Positions 7,530-15,116 of a DNA stretch of 34,389 nucleotides are shown piece after piece. Under the pieces are notes generated by a model that was not told the origin of the DNA, ran no database searches, and was given only the letters and a program-made list of their open reading frames with translations. The stretch comes from Opitutales bacterium (GTDB lineage Bacteria > Verrucomicrobiota > Verrucomicrobiia > Opitutales > Opitutaceae). Each line of letters begins with the position of its first letter. The first letter of the stretch is position 1. A program made the translations under genes and the position numbers. Location: assembly GCA_900299415.1 (NCBI GenBank), contig OMJT01000050.1:1-34389 (forward strand), written 5' to 3'.

Positions 7530-8516
7530 ATGAACCCCACCTCCACACCCCGCGGGCGGTTTTTCCGCCTCCTTGCTTCCGTGTTGCTCGTGCTGCCCGC
7601 GCTGGCGTTTGCCGGCGCCGCCCCAGCGAAGACCTACACGATCGGCATGATTGGCAAGTCCCAGGGCAACCAGTTCTTCCAGGCGGCCCACGCCGGAGCG
7701 CTCGACGGTGCCAAGGAGCTGGGCGCAAAATACGGCCTGAACATCAAGATCGACTGGCGCACGCCGAATGAAGAGGATGCGCAGAAACAGGCCGAGACCA
7801 TCGAGCAGCTCGTGTTGGCCGGCGCGGACGGGATCATCGTCAGCTGTTCCGACGCCAACAAGCTCACCGACGCGATCAATCGCGCCGTCGCCCGCGGCAT
7901 TCCGGTCGTGACCTTCTCGGGCGACGCCCCGAGCAGCAAGCGGCTCGTCTCGATCGGCATCGATGACTTCCAGTGTGGCGAGCAGACATTCGAGGAGCTC
8001 GCCAAGCTGCTCAATGGCCGGGGCGTGGTGGCCGCCATCGACGGCAACCCGAACGCCTCCAATCTCCAGCAGCGGGCCGCCGGGTTCCGTGCTGCCGCCA
8101 AGAAATATCCCAATATCAAGCTGCTCGACGTCTATTACCACAAGGAGACGCCGCAGGATGCCGTCGCGAAGATCGAGCAGGTCATGCAGGCCAACCCCGA
8201 CATCACCGGCTGGGGTTTCCTCGGTGGCTGGCCGATGTACACCGACAACGCCCTGAAATGGGCCCCGGGCACGATCAAGGCCGTGTCGGTCGACGCCATG
8301 CCCCCGCAGCTGCCCTACGTCCGCAGCGGCCACGTGCAGCTGCTGCTCGGCCAGGATGTCTACGGCTACGGCTACCGCTCGGTCGAGCGGCTGATCGACA
8401 AGCTCCACTTCAAGAAGGACCCCGCGAAGGTCGACGAGGCCAGCCCGCTCGTTGCGGTCACGAAGGCCAACGTCGAGGCCTACGCGAAGAACTGGGAGAA
8501 GTGGCTGCCGAAATAG
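7530..8516 (+). CDS. Sugar ABC transporter periplasmic binding protein (RbsB-like), copy 1
   Basis: A 328-residue protein from ATG 7530; the frame is open upstream but runs over the tRNA. Residues about 9-35 are a signal peptide (FFRLLASVLLVLPALAFA). The mature part is a Peripla_BP_4 protein: TYTIGMIGKSQGNQFFQAA, LVLAGADGIIVSCSDAN, AINRAVARGIPVVTFSGDAP and TGWGFLGGWPMYTDNA. It should bind a sugar or sugar-like solute and deliver it to an ABC permease. It is a close paralogue of the protein at 10030-10989, about two-thirds identical by eye. The usual FDSDAP ligand-loop motif is FSGDAP here, and other pocket positions also differ, suggesting a changed ligand. It lies convergent to the ATPase gene with only 4 bases between stops. 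Confidence 0.9.
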   Translation: MNPTSTPRGRFFRLLASVLLVLPALAFAGAAPAKTYTIGMIGKSQGNQFFQAAHAGALDGAKELGAKYGLNIKIDWRTPNEEDAQKQAETIEQLVLAGADGIIVSCSDANKLTDAINRAVARGIPVVTFSGDAPSSKRLVSIGIDDFQCGEQTFEELAKLLNGRGVVAAIDGNPNASNLQQRAAGFRAAAKKYPNIKLLDVYYHKETPQDAVAKIEQVMQANPDITGWGFLGGWPMYTDNALKWAPGTIKAVSVDAMPPQLPYVRSGHVQLLLGQDVYGYGYRSVERLIDKLHFKKDPAKVDEASPLVAVTKANVEAYAKNWEKWLPK

Positions 8517-8520
8517 GCGG

Positions 8521-10014
8521 CTAGGCCGCCGCCACGCCGGCCATGATCTCGAGCAGGCCGTGCTCGCTGAAGTTCTCCCGGGCGACCTCGCCGGCCAGCC
8601 GGCCCTCGCGCATCACGAGGATCCGGCGGCAAAGACCGATCAGCTCAGGCAGCTCCGACGAGATCACGAGCAGGGCCTTGCCCTCGCCGGCGAGTTCATC
8701 GAGCAACTGGTAGATCTCGGCCTTGGCCCCGACGTCGATGCCGCGGGTCGGCTCGTCGACGATCAGCACGTCGCAGTCGCGCGCGAGCCACTTGGCCAGC
8801 GCCAGCTTCTGCTGGTTGCCGCCGCTCAGGCTTGAGATCGGCGCCTCGAGTGAGGCAGTGCGCACGCGCAATCGCTGGGCGTAGCGGCCGACCAGTGCAC
8901 GCTCGGCGGTGCGGTCGACCCAGCCGGCGCGCGAGAGCAGCGGTAGCGCGGCCAGAGCGGCGTTCTCGCGGCAATTCAATGGGAGCACGAGGCCTTGGCG
9001 TTTACGGTCCTCCGGCACGAGCCCAAGCCCGGCGGCCATGGCCGTATCCATCGCCCCCAGCTTCAGCTCTCGGCCCCGTACGAACACCCGTCCCGTGGCG
9101 GCGGCGTCGAGACCGAGGATCGCCTGGGCCACCTCGCTTCGGCCGGCGCCGACAAGGCCGGCGAGGCCGACGACTTCACCGGCGCGCACCGCAAAGTTGA
9201 CGGCGGAAAAGTGGCCCGGGGACGAGAGGTTCTCGACGCGCAGGAATTCGTCGCCCAGCGCCCGCGTCAAGTGTGCCGGGGTCTGCACGAGCAGTTCGCG
9301 TCCGGTCATCTGCCGGACGACCCGCGCCTGGTTGGTGGCGGCGATCGCCTCTGTGGCGACGAAACGCCCGTCGCGGAGGACGGTCACGTGGTCGCAGAGC
9401 GCGAAGAGCTCCTCCATACGGTGCGAGACGTAGATGAGAGTGATGCCGCGGGCCTTGAGCTCGCCGATGAGGCGGAATAGTTCGCGCGTCTCGCCGCTGC
9501 TCAGGGAACTGGTGGGCTCGTCCATCACGATCACCTGCGCGCCGCTGCCGACGGCGGCGGCGATCTGGACGAGTTGTTCACGACCAGTGGAGAGGGTACC
9601 GATGACGGCATCCGGGTCGATGTCGGCGCCGATCTCGGCCAGCATCCGGCGGGCACGTTCGCGGAGCGCGGCGCGGTCGACCCAGCCGAGGGTGCGGCGC
9701 GGGAGGTCGCCGAGGCAGAGGTTCTCGGCGACGGTCAGGTTGGGGCAGAAGGCGAGTTCCTGGTGGACCATCGCGATGCCCAGCTGGCGGGCGGCGAGCG
9801 GCGAAGTCGGATGGATGACCCGGCCGTCGAGGCGGATCTCGCCCGAGTCGGCCCGGTGCACGCCGGCGAGGATGCGGCCGAGCGTGCTCTTGCCGGCGCC
9901 ATTCTCCCCGATGAGCGCATGACAGCTGCCGCGCTCGACGGCGAAACTCACGCCGTCGAGCGCCAGCGCCCCAGGGAAGCGCTTGGTGATGCGGTCAAAC
10001 TCCAGGAACGCCAT
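8521..10014 (-). CDS. Sugar ABC transporter ATPase, duplicated ABC domains (RbsA/MglA-type)
   Basis: A 497-residue protein from ATG 10014 with two ABC cassettes, as in RbsA/MglA/AraG. Cassette 1: Walker A GENGAGKSTLGRILAG (about 37-52), signature LSTGREQLVQ, Walker B VIVMDEPTSSLSS. Cassette 2: degenerate Walker A GLVGAGRSEVAQAILG, signature LSGGNQQKLALAKWL, Walker B VLIVDEPTRGIDVGAKAEIY. The altered second P-loop is normal for the family. The protein hydrolyses ATP at the cytosolic face to drive import through the permease encoded two genes upstream. It is the last gene of the minus-strand operon permease, binding protein, ATPase, starting 15 bases after the binding-protein stop. Confidence 0.95.
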   Translation of the reverse strand: MAFLEFDRITKRFPGALALDGVSFAVERGSCHALIGENGAGKSTLGRILAGVHRADSGEIRLDGRVIHPTSPLAARQLGIAMVHQELAFCPNLTVAENLCLGDLPRRTLGWVDRAALRERARRMLAEIGADIDPDAVIGTLSTGREQLVQIAAAVGSGAQVIVMDEPTSSLSSGETRELFRLIGELKARGITLIYVSHRMEELFALCDHVTVLRDGRFVATEAIAATNQARVVRQMTGRELLVQTPAHLTRALGDEFLRVENLSSPGHFSAVNFAVRAGEVVGLAGLVGAGRSEVAQAILGLDAAATGRVFVRGRELKLGAMDTAMAAGLGLVPEDRKRQGLVLPLNCRENAALAALPLLSRAGWVDRTAERALVGRYAQRLRVRTASLEAPISSLSGGNQQKLALAKWLARDCDVLIVDEPTRGIDVGAKAEIYQLLDELAGEGKALLVISSELPELIGLCRRILVMREGRLAGEVARENFSEHGLLEIMAGVAAA

Positions 10015-10029
10015 GGGGCGCGCCGCCGT

Positions 10030-10989
10030 CTATTTCGGCAGCCACTTGTCCCAATTCTTCGCGAAGGCGTCGACGTTGTCCTTGGTGATCGGGACCAGCG
10101 CGGCGACTTCCCGGACGGCCGGGGGATCCTTTTTGTTCACGATCTTGTCGACCAGCAGCTCCACGGTGCGGTGACCCCATTCGTAAACCTGCTGGGCCAG
10201 CAGGACGGGAACATGGCCGCTGCGGATGTAGGCAAGCTGGGCGGGAAGGGCGTCGACCGAGACGCACTTCACGGTGCCGGGACGCCACTTGAGGGCGTTC
10301 TCGGTGAAGAGCGGCCAGCCGCCGATCATGGCCCAGCCAGTGATGTCGGGGTTGGCTTGCATGACCTGCTCGACCTTCGCGGCGGCGTCCTGCGGCGTTT
10401 CCTTGTGGTAGTAGGTGTCGCGGATCGTGATGCCGGGATATTTCTTCGCCGCTTCCTTCGCGCCCTGGACGCGCCGCTGGAGGTTCGGGGCGTTCTGGTT
10501 GCCGGCGAGGATGGCGACGACGCCGCGGCCGTTCATGAGCTTGGCGAGCTCGTCCATGGTCTGGGCGCCGCAAAGGATGTCGTCGATCCCGTAGGTGACG
10601 AACCGCTTGCTCGCCGGGGCGTCGGAATCGAAGGTCGCGACCGGCACGCCGCGGTCGACGGCGCGGTTGATGGCATCGGTGAGCTTGTTGGCGTCGGATA
10701 CGCTCACCGAGATCCCGGCAGCGCCGGCCAGCACGAGCTGCTCGATCGCGTCGGCCTGCTTCTGGGCGTCTTCCTCGTTGGGGGTGCGCCAGTCGATCTT
10801 GATTGTCAGGCCGAGCTTGGTGCCGAGTTCTTTGGCAGCGTCCTCCGCGCCGACACGGGCGGCCTGGAAGACGGGGTTGCCCTGGGACTTGGCGACGAGA
10901 CCGAGGGTGATAGTGCGCGGGGCCTGGGCGGCAGACAGCGGCACGGCGAGCGCCGCGAGGGCGGCGAGGATTTGGAGCGGACGTTTCAT
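10030..10989 (-). CDS. Sugar ABC transporter periplasmic binding protein (RbsB-like), copy 2
   Basis: A 319-residue protein. ATG 10989 (MKRPLQILAALAALAVPLSA) gives a proper signal peptide; an upstream GTG would add 11 residues before it. The mature part has the Peripla_BP_4 pattern TITLGLVAKSQGNPVFQAA, LVLAGAAGISVSVSDANKL, GVPVATFDSDAPASKR and TGWAMIGGWPLF. FDSDAP is the canonical ligand-loop motif of ribose-type binding proteins. It sits between permease and ATPase genes and is the cognate receptor of this importer. The specific sugar cannot be read from sequence. It shares long identical blocks with the plus-strand copy 1 (for example WRTPNEEDAQKQA and QVMQANPDITGW), which marks a duplication. 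Confidence 0.93.
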   Translation of the reverse strand: MKRPLQILAALAALAVPLSAAQAPRTITLGLVAKSQGNPVFQAARVGAEDAAKELGTKLGLTIKIDWRTPNEEDAQKQADAIEQLVLAGAAGISVSVSDANKLTDAINRAVDRGVPVATFDSDAPASKRFVTYGIDDILCGAQTMDELAKLMNGRGVVAILAGNQNAPNLQRRVQGAKEAAKKYPGITIRDTYYHKETPQDAAAKVEQVMQANPDITGWAMIGGWPLFTENALKWRPGTVKCVSVDALPAQLAYIRSGHVPVLLAQQVYEWGHRTVELLVDKIVNKKDPPAVREVAALVPITKDNVDAFAKNWDKWLPK

Positions 10990-11064
10990 GGGGGTGGGGT
11001 GGAATGTGGCGCGGACCGCCACTATGGCGGAGAGCGGCTTAATCCGAAGTTAATTTGGATGGGG

Positions 11065-12222
11065 TCAGGCACTGGCCGCCGGCCGACGGCGGGCGAGCCA
11101 AGTATTGAGGTTGTCGAGCACCACGGCCGCGATGACGACCGCTCCAATGATGATCTGGCTGTAGTTTTGATCAATCCCAAGGATGACAATACCACTGTTG
11201 ATCATCTGGATCACGAGGGCGCCGAGCACGGCGCCGAGGGCCGAGCCCTTGCCGCCGGTCAGGCTGGCGCCGCCGACGACGGCGGCGGCGATGACATTGA
11301 GCTCGTAGCCCTGGCCGTCGCCGGAGGTCGCGGCTCCGTAGTAGCCGAGCGCGAGCAGGGCGGCGATGCCAGCGGTGGCGCCGGAGATCAGGTAGACCCC
11401 GAGCTTCACACGCTCGACCCGGATGCCGCTGAAGCGCGCGGCGAGCTCGTTGCCGCCGATGGCGTAGACGCGGCGGCCGGCGGCGAGGCGGGAGAGGAAG
11501 ATCCCGCCCAGCACGGTCACGAGCAGCATCACGGCGAGCGGCACGAGGCTGAGGCCGTTGCCCACCTCGTACCGGATGAGTTCGCGGAAGGCCGGGGGGA
11601 AGCCGCCGATGGACTGGCCCTTGGTCGTGACGAACGCGATGCCGCGCAGGATGGCCATGGCGCCGAGCGTGATGATGAACGGGTGGACACGCAGGGCCAC
11701 GATCAGGCCGCCGTTAATCAGGCCGCAGAGCGTGGCGACGCCGATGCACACAAAGGCGCCGATCGAGACACCGACCCAGGGGGCGAGGAGGATGTGGTCG
11801 GCGCCGGGGCCGAACTCACGCAACGTCAGCGCTCCCAGCACCGACGCGAGGGCGTAGATCGCGCCCACGCTCAGGTCGATGCCACCGGCAATGATCACGA
11901 CCGACATGCCGACGGCCATGATGGCGATGAAGCTGGTGTCCTTGGCGAGCTGGGCGAGATTCTGGGCGTTGAGGAACTTGTTCTTCTCCACGGTCGCCGG
12001 CACGCTCTCGCCGGAGGCGTTGGTGGTGTAGACCCGCTGCGGCAACCCGTCCGGCCCGGGGGCGAAGACCGGGGTCTGGACGCTGCCGCTGAAGACGGTG
12101 AGGAGCACCCCAAGCAGCAGGATGACCACGACGAGCCCGCTTTCCTGCATGCGCCCGAACGCCATCTTTGGGCTGGCCGGGGTAGGCGAGCCGGTTGCCC
12201 GGGGTTCGGCAGGCGGGGACAT
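11065..12222 (-). CDS. Sugar ABC transporter permease (RbsC-like, BPD_transp_2)
   Basis: A 385-residue polytopic membrane protein from ATG 12222. It shows the BPD_transp_2 pattern: FIAIMAVGMSVVIIAGGIDL (the AGGIDLSVG motif typical of RbsC), LRVHPFIITLGAMAILRGIA (TLG motif) and VVGGASLTGGKGSALGAVLG near the C-terminus. Between the first and second membrane segments (about 45-82) is a hydrophilic stretch (TPVFAPGPDGLPQRVYTTNA and onward) longer than in E. coli RbsC, probably periplasmic. It forms the channel of the importer with the downstream binding protein and ATPase. It is the first gene of the operon; its leader extends into the 275-base spacer shared with the FMN-binding gene. The 75-base gap to the next gene holds nothing I recognise. 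Confidence 0.94.
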   Translation of the reverse strand: MSPPAEPRATGSPTPASPKMAFGRMQESGLVVVILLLGVLLTVFSGSVQTPVFAPGPDGLPQRVYTTNASGESVPATVEKNKFLNAQNLAQLAKDTSFIAIMAVGMSVVIIAGGIDLSVGAIYALASVLGALTLREFGPGADHILLAPWVGVSIGAFVCIGVATLCGLINGGLIVALRVHPFIITLGAMAILRGIAFVTTKGQSIGGFPPAFRELIRYEVGNGLSLVPLAVMLLVTVLGGIFLSRLAAGRRVYAIGGNELAARFSGIRVERVKLGVYLISGATAGIAALLALGYYGAATSGDGQGYELNVIAAAVVGGASLTGGKGSALGAVLGALVIQMINSGIVILGIDQNYSQIIIGAVVIAAVVLDNLNTWLARRRPAASA

Positions 12223-12277
12223 GGGACGACGTTGGGGGGAGCTTATCGGACGAGCAAGGCTGAGGGCGACGTAGGCA

Positions 12278-12309
12278 TGCCCCGCTGGGGCAGGAACTTG
12301 GTACCGAGT
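12278..12309. repeat. Two adjacent inverted repeats in the permease/FMN-cassette spacer
   Basis: TGCCCC-GCT-GGGGCA (12278-12292) is a perfect 6-bp hairpin with a 3-base loop. It is followed at once by ACTTGGTACCGAGT (12296-12309), a near-palindrome centred on GGTACC. The spacer 12223-12497 separates divergent genes and otherwise shows no ORF with coding character. The block could be a leader structure for the minus-strand transporter operon, an operator, or a copy of a dispersed palindromic element. Confidence 0.35.
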
Positions 12310-12497
12310 CTGTCACCGAAGGGAACATGACGCCGCCGACATGATTCAATGGAGAAACTTTGTCATGGGAGCCACGTCTTTGCCATTGAGCCTTTTCGCT
12401 GATTCAGGTTTCCCCATCCACCCCACTGTCCGTTTTACACCCTTCCGTGACCCCCCATTCTCCAACCGCGCCCAAGTCCCGTGGGCAAGCCGCGGAC

Positions 12498-13271
12498 ATG
12501 CGGACGAAGCGCAACCTCATGCTGATGGGGTCGGCCGCGGTCATCGCGATCTACACCACGGGGTTCTTCCACACCGCCGCTGCCGCCGCCAAACTGGCCG
12601 CCGACGAGCATGGCCGCACCGACCCGCGGGGCCGTGGTGGCGAGACCGAGCCCGGGCGGGCTAAAACGGTCCCCGCGCCGGTCGCCACCGCCACTCTGCC
12701 GCTCGCGACGCCGGCGACCCCGCCGCCCACCGCGACCCCGAAGCCGCTCCAGACGCCCGCTCCCGCCCCGTTGGCCACACCGGTGCCGTTGCCGGTGGCG
12801 ACCGCGCCGACCCCGGCGCCCACGCCGGCCGTGACCGCGGTCATCGCTCCGGCGGTTCCTGCCGCGACACCTGTTTCGGTTCCGAGTCCCGTCCCGACAA
12901 CGCCCGTTCAGGTGGCGGCGCTCCCCGCCGGCCCGGCCCCTGATGCGCCGACGACCTCCGCGACCTCCTCCGTCGTTCCCGCCGCGGTCTCGGCCGTGAA
13001 CAAGAAATACAAGGACGGCGCCTACTTCGGCTGGGGCCGCTGCCGTCACGGCGACCTCAAGGTCACCGTCGAGATGCTCGACGACAAGATCGTCTCCGCC
13101 GAGATCACGGAGTGCTACACGCGCTACTCCAAGAACGTGATTTCGCGTCTGCCGAAGCAGATCGTCGACCGCCAGAATCCCGACAAGCTCGACCGCATCT
13201 CCGGGGCCTCGGAAAGTTCCGACGCCTATTATTTCGCGGTGCTGGAGGCTTTGAAGGCGGCGAAATTGTGA
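12498..13271 (+). CDS. Exported FMN-binding domain protein with Pro/Ala/Thr-rich stalk
   Basis: A 257-residue protein. ATG 12498 is chosen; GTG 12447 in frame would add 17 residues. Residues about 6-32 are a hydrophobic anchor or signal (NLMLMGSAAVIAIYTTGFF then AAAAAK). Residues about 55-165 are a Pro/Ala/Thr/Val stalk resembling TonB or lipoprotein linkers. Residues 169-257 are an FMN_bind domain (KYKDGAYFGWGRCRHGDLKV, VEMLDDKIVSAEITEC) ending with DRISGAS at 232-238, the site where ApbE attaches FMN through a phosphoester. The acceptor position is Ser238 where Thr is usual. The protein would carry electrons outside the cytoplasmic membrane. Its TGA overlaps the GTG of apbE (GTGA), and an RnfD-like gene follows, so partners are clear. 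Confidence 0.85.
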   Translation: MRTKRNLMLMGSAAVIAIYTTGFFHTAAAAAKLAADEHGRTDPRGRGGETEPGRAKTVPAPVATATLPLATPATPPPTATPKPLQTPAPAPLATPVPLPVATAPTPAPTPAVTAVIAPAVPAATPVSVPSPVPTTPVQVAALPAGPAPDAPTTSATSSVVPAAVSAVNKKYKDGAYFGWGRCRHGDLKVTVEMLDDKIVSAEITECYTRYSKNVISRLPKQIVDRQNPDKLDRISGASESSDAYYFAVLEALKAAKL

Positions 13272-14194
13272 GCGCGGGCGGAGCCCAATCGGCGGCCCTG
13301 ATGGGCACGCTGGTCACGATCGAGGCCGTGGGCCCGGTCCCGGGGGGTGGGGAGGGCGAGCGTGACGCGGTCGTCCGGCGGGCGCTGGACTGGTTCCGGC
13401 GGGTGGAGGCGACCTGCAACCGTTTCGATCCCGAAAGCGAACTGCGTCGGCTTTCCGCCCGGGTCGGCGAAGCCGTGCCCGCCAGCCCGCTGCTGTTCGA
13501 GGCCGTGCGCTTTGCGCTGGCCCTGGCCGAGGAAACCGACGGGGCGTTCGACCCGACGGTGGGCGCGGCGCTGGAGGCGCGGGGCTTCAACCGCCATTAC
13601 CGCACGCAGCTGCCAGCGGGTCCTTTCCCCGGGCCCGCTGCCGCCAAAACCGCGACGTTCCGCGATGTGCGCCTCGATGAGCGCCGCAGGACGATCACCC
13701 TGCTGCAGCCGCTGGTCCTCGACCTCGGGGCGGTGGCCAAGGGCCTCGCGATCGATCTTGCGGCGCGGGAATTGCAACCGCTCCGGAACTTCCTGGTCGA
13801 TGCCGGTGGCGACCTGTATCTCGGCGGGCGCAATGCCCAGGGCCGGCCGTGGTCCATCGGCATCCACCACCCGCGGCAGCCCGGCGAGGTCCTCGAGACG
13901 ATCGAGGCCGAGGACACCGCGGTGTGCACCTCGGGCGACTATGAGCGCCGCGCGCCGCAGCCCGGGGCCGGCCACCACATCATCGACCTGCGCACCGGCG
14001 CTGCGGCCGGGGGCGCGGCGAGCGTGACCGTGCTCGCGCCTTCCGCGATGGTGGCCGACGGACTGGCCACCGCGGCCTTCGTGCTCGGGCCGCAGGCGGG
14101 AATCGAGTTGCTCGAACGTCACGGGGCGGATGGGATCATCGTGACCCCGGCTCTGGAGCGCTTCGCCACGAGCAGTTTCCCCTCCCATGAGTAA
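13268..14194 (+). CDS. apbE: FAD:protein FMN transferase (ApbE)
   Basis: A 308-residue protein. GTG 13268 overlaps the preceding stop and is the best coupled start; ATG 13301 (MGTLVTIEA) is the next choice. ApbE motifs are present: LMGTLVTIEA at the N-terminus, FDPTVG (about 94), LDLGAVAKGLAIDLAA (151-166), LVDAGGDLYLGG (186-197) and, near the end, ATAAFVLGPQAGIELLE. The enzyme splits FAD and transfers FMN to Ser or Thr of a target protein with Mg2+. Unlike many ApbE proteins it has no visible signal peptide or lipobox with this start, so it may act in the cytosol before export of the target. The gene lies between its likely substrate and a membrane partner and overlaps the latter by 8 bases. 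Confidence 0.93.
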   Translation: MSAGGAQSAALMGTLVTIEAVGPVPGGGEGERDAVVRRALDWFRRVEATCNRFDPESELRRLSARVGEAVPASPLLFEAVRFALALAEETDGAFDPTVGAALEARGFNRHYRTQLPAGPFPGPAAAKTATFRDVRLDERRRTITLLQPLVLDLGAVAKGLAIDLAARELQPLRNFLVDAGGDLYLGGRNAQGRPWSIGIHHPRQPGEVLETIEAEDTAVCTSGDYERRAPQPGAGHHIIDLRTGAAAGGAASVTVLAPSAMVADGLATAAFVLGPQAGIELLERHGADGIIVTPALERFATSSFPSHE

Positions 14195-15056
14195 CCATAC
14201 TCCCGTCCCACCCCAGTCGGCCGGCGCAGCCCTCCGGCAATTCTTCCGCAAACCCAAGGGGCTGCTGATCGTGGTGTTCGTCGCCCTCCTCGGGCTCGCG
14301 GCGGTCCTCGGTGATCGCTCCATGATGGGGCCGGGGCTCTTCGCCGCCATGCTGGCGGCGGCCGTGGTCGATGCACCGATCCTGCGTTGGCGCGATGGCC
14401 ACTGGAGTTTCCCGGATGGGGCGCTGCTCACCGGCATGATTGTGGGCATGATCATCAGCCCGATCGAGCCCTGGCACGTCTCGGCCGTCACGGCTGTGAT
14501 CGGTGTGGTCAGTAAGTACCTCCTGCGCACGCGAACGGCCAACATCTTCAACCCCGCGGCGCTCGCCTTGATCGTCTCCTACCATGTCTTTGGCTCGGCG
14601 CAGAACTGGTGGGGCGCCATGCCCGAGGTTACCCCGTGGGCGCTCGTGGCGCTCATCGTGGGCGGCGTGTTCATCACCGACCGCGTGAACAAGATGCCGC
14701 TGCTGCTCGCCTTCCTCGGCGGCTACTTCCTGCTGTTCACGATTTCCTCCTGGATCGGCGACCCAGCGCACTACGTCGAGGTCTACCGCCAGCCCGACCT
14801 GCATGCCGCGCTGTATTTCGGGTTCTTCATGGTGACGGACCCGCCGACCTCGCCGCCCCGGGCGAAGGAACAGCTGATCTTCGGCGCTATCACCGCCGTA
14901 GTCTGCTACGCCTTCTTCCAGCTCATCGGCCTCGTCTACTTCCTCTCGGCCGGCCTGATGATTGCCAACGCCTGGGAAGCCTGGCGCCGCGTGCGCGCCC
15001 ATTCCGAGCGCGAGCGGCTGAAGGTGCACGATACCCGGCATCCGCATCCGGTGTGA
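14187..15056 (+). CDS. RnfD/NqrB-like membrane protein (NQR2_RnfD_RnfE family)
   Basis: A 289-residue membrane protein from ATG 14187. Family marks are NIFNPAALALIVSY (the H/NIFNPAA motif), a GGVFITDRVN helix and FFMVTDPPTSPPRAKEQLIFG (the MxTDPxxSP motif of RnfD/NqrB). About eight hydrophobic segments are visible. RnfD and NqrB normally carry FMN on a Thr in an SGAT motif; I see none here, so this may be a shortened form without covalent flavin. It probably conducts electrons through the membrane to the FMN-binding protein encoded two genes upstream. None of the other Rnf/Nqr subunits are present nearby, which separates this cassette from the classical complexes. The C-terminal tail is basic and His-rich. 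Confidence 0.88.
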   Translation: MSNHTPVPPQSAGAALRQFFRKPKGLLIVVFVALLGLAAVLGDRSMMGPGLFAAMLAAAVVDAPILRWRDGHWSFPDGALLTGMIVGMIISPIEPWHVSAVTAVIGVVSKYLLRTRTANIFNPAALALIVSYHVFGSAQNWWGAMPEVTPWALVALIVGGVFITDRVNKMPLLLAFLGGYFLLFTISSWIGDPAHYVEVYRQPDLHAALYFGFFMVTDPPTSPPRAKEQLIFGAITAVVCYAFFQLIGLVYFLSAGLMIANAWEAWRRVRAHSERERLKVHDTRHPHPV

Positions 15057-15116
15057 AATGTGATGGCGGGATGGGACCACGGGGGGAGGGGGAGAATGGG
15101 GAATTTATCTTGGAGG

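Noticed and set aside
9574-12330. A 918-codon plus-strand open frame across the sugar transporter operon
   Set aside because: It is antisense to three clear genes, its Asp/Gly/Glu/Val-rich composition is typical of shadow frames in high-GC DNA, and it matches no family.
12223-12497. Riboswitch in front of the FMN cassette or the transporter
   Set aside because: No FMN, preQ1, SAM or other known aptamer core could be matched; only simple hairpins are present.
12341-12664. A 107-codon plus-strand frame starting in the spacer
   Set aside because: It overlaps the FMN-binding gene in another frame, with no family match and a composition typical of a shadow frame.
13229-14551. A 440-codon minus-strand open frame opposite apbE and the RnfD-like gene
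   Set aside because: It is antisense to motif-supported coupled genes and its composition is that of a shadow frame.
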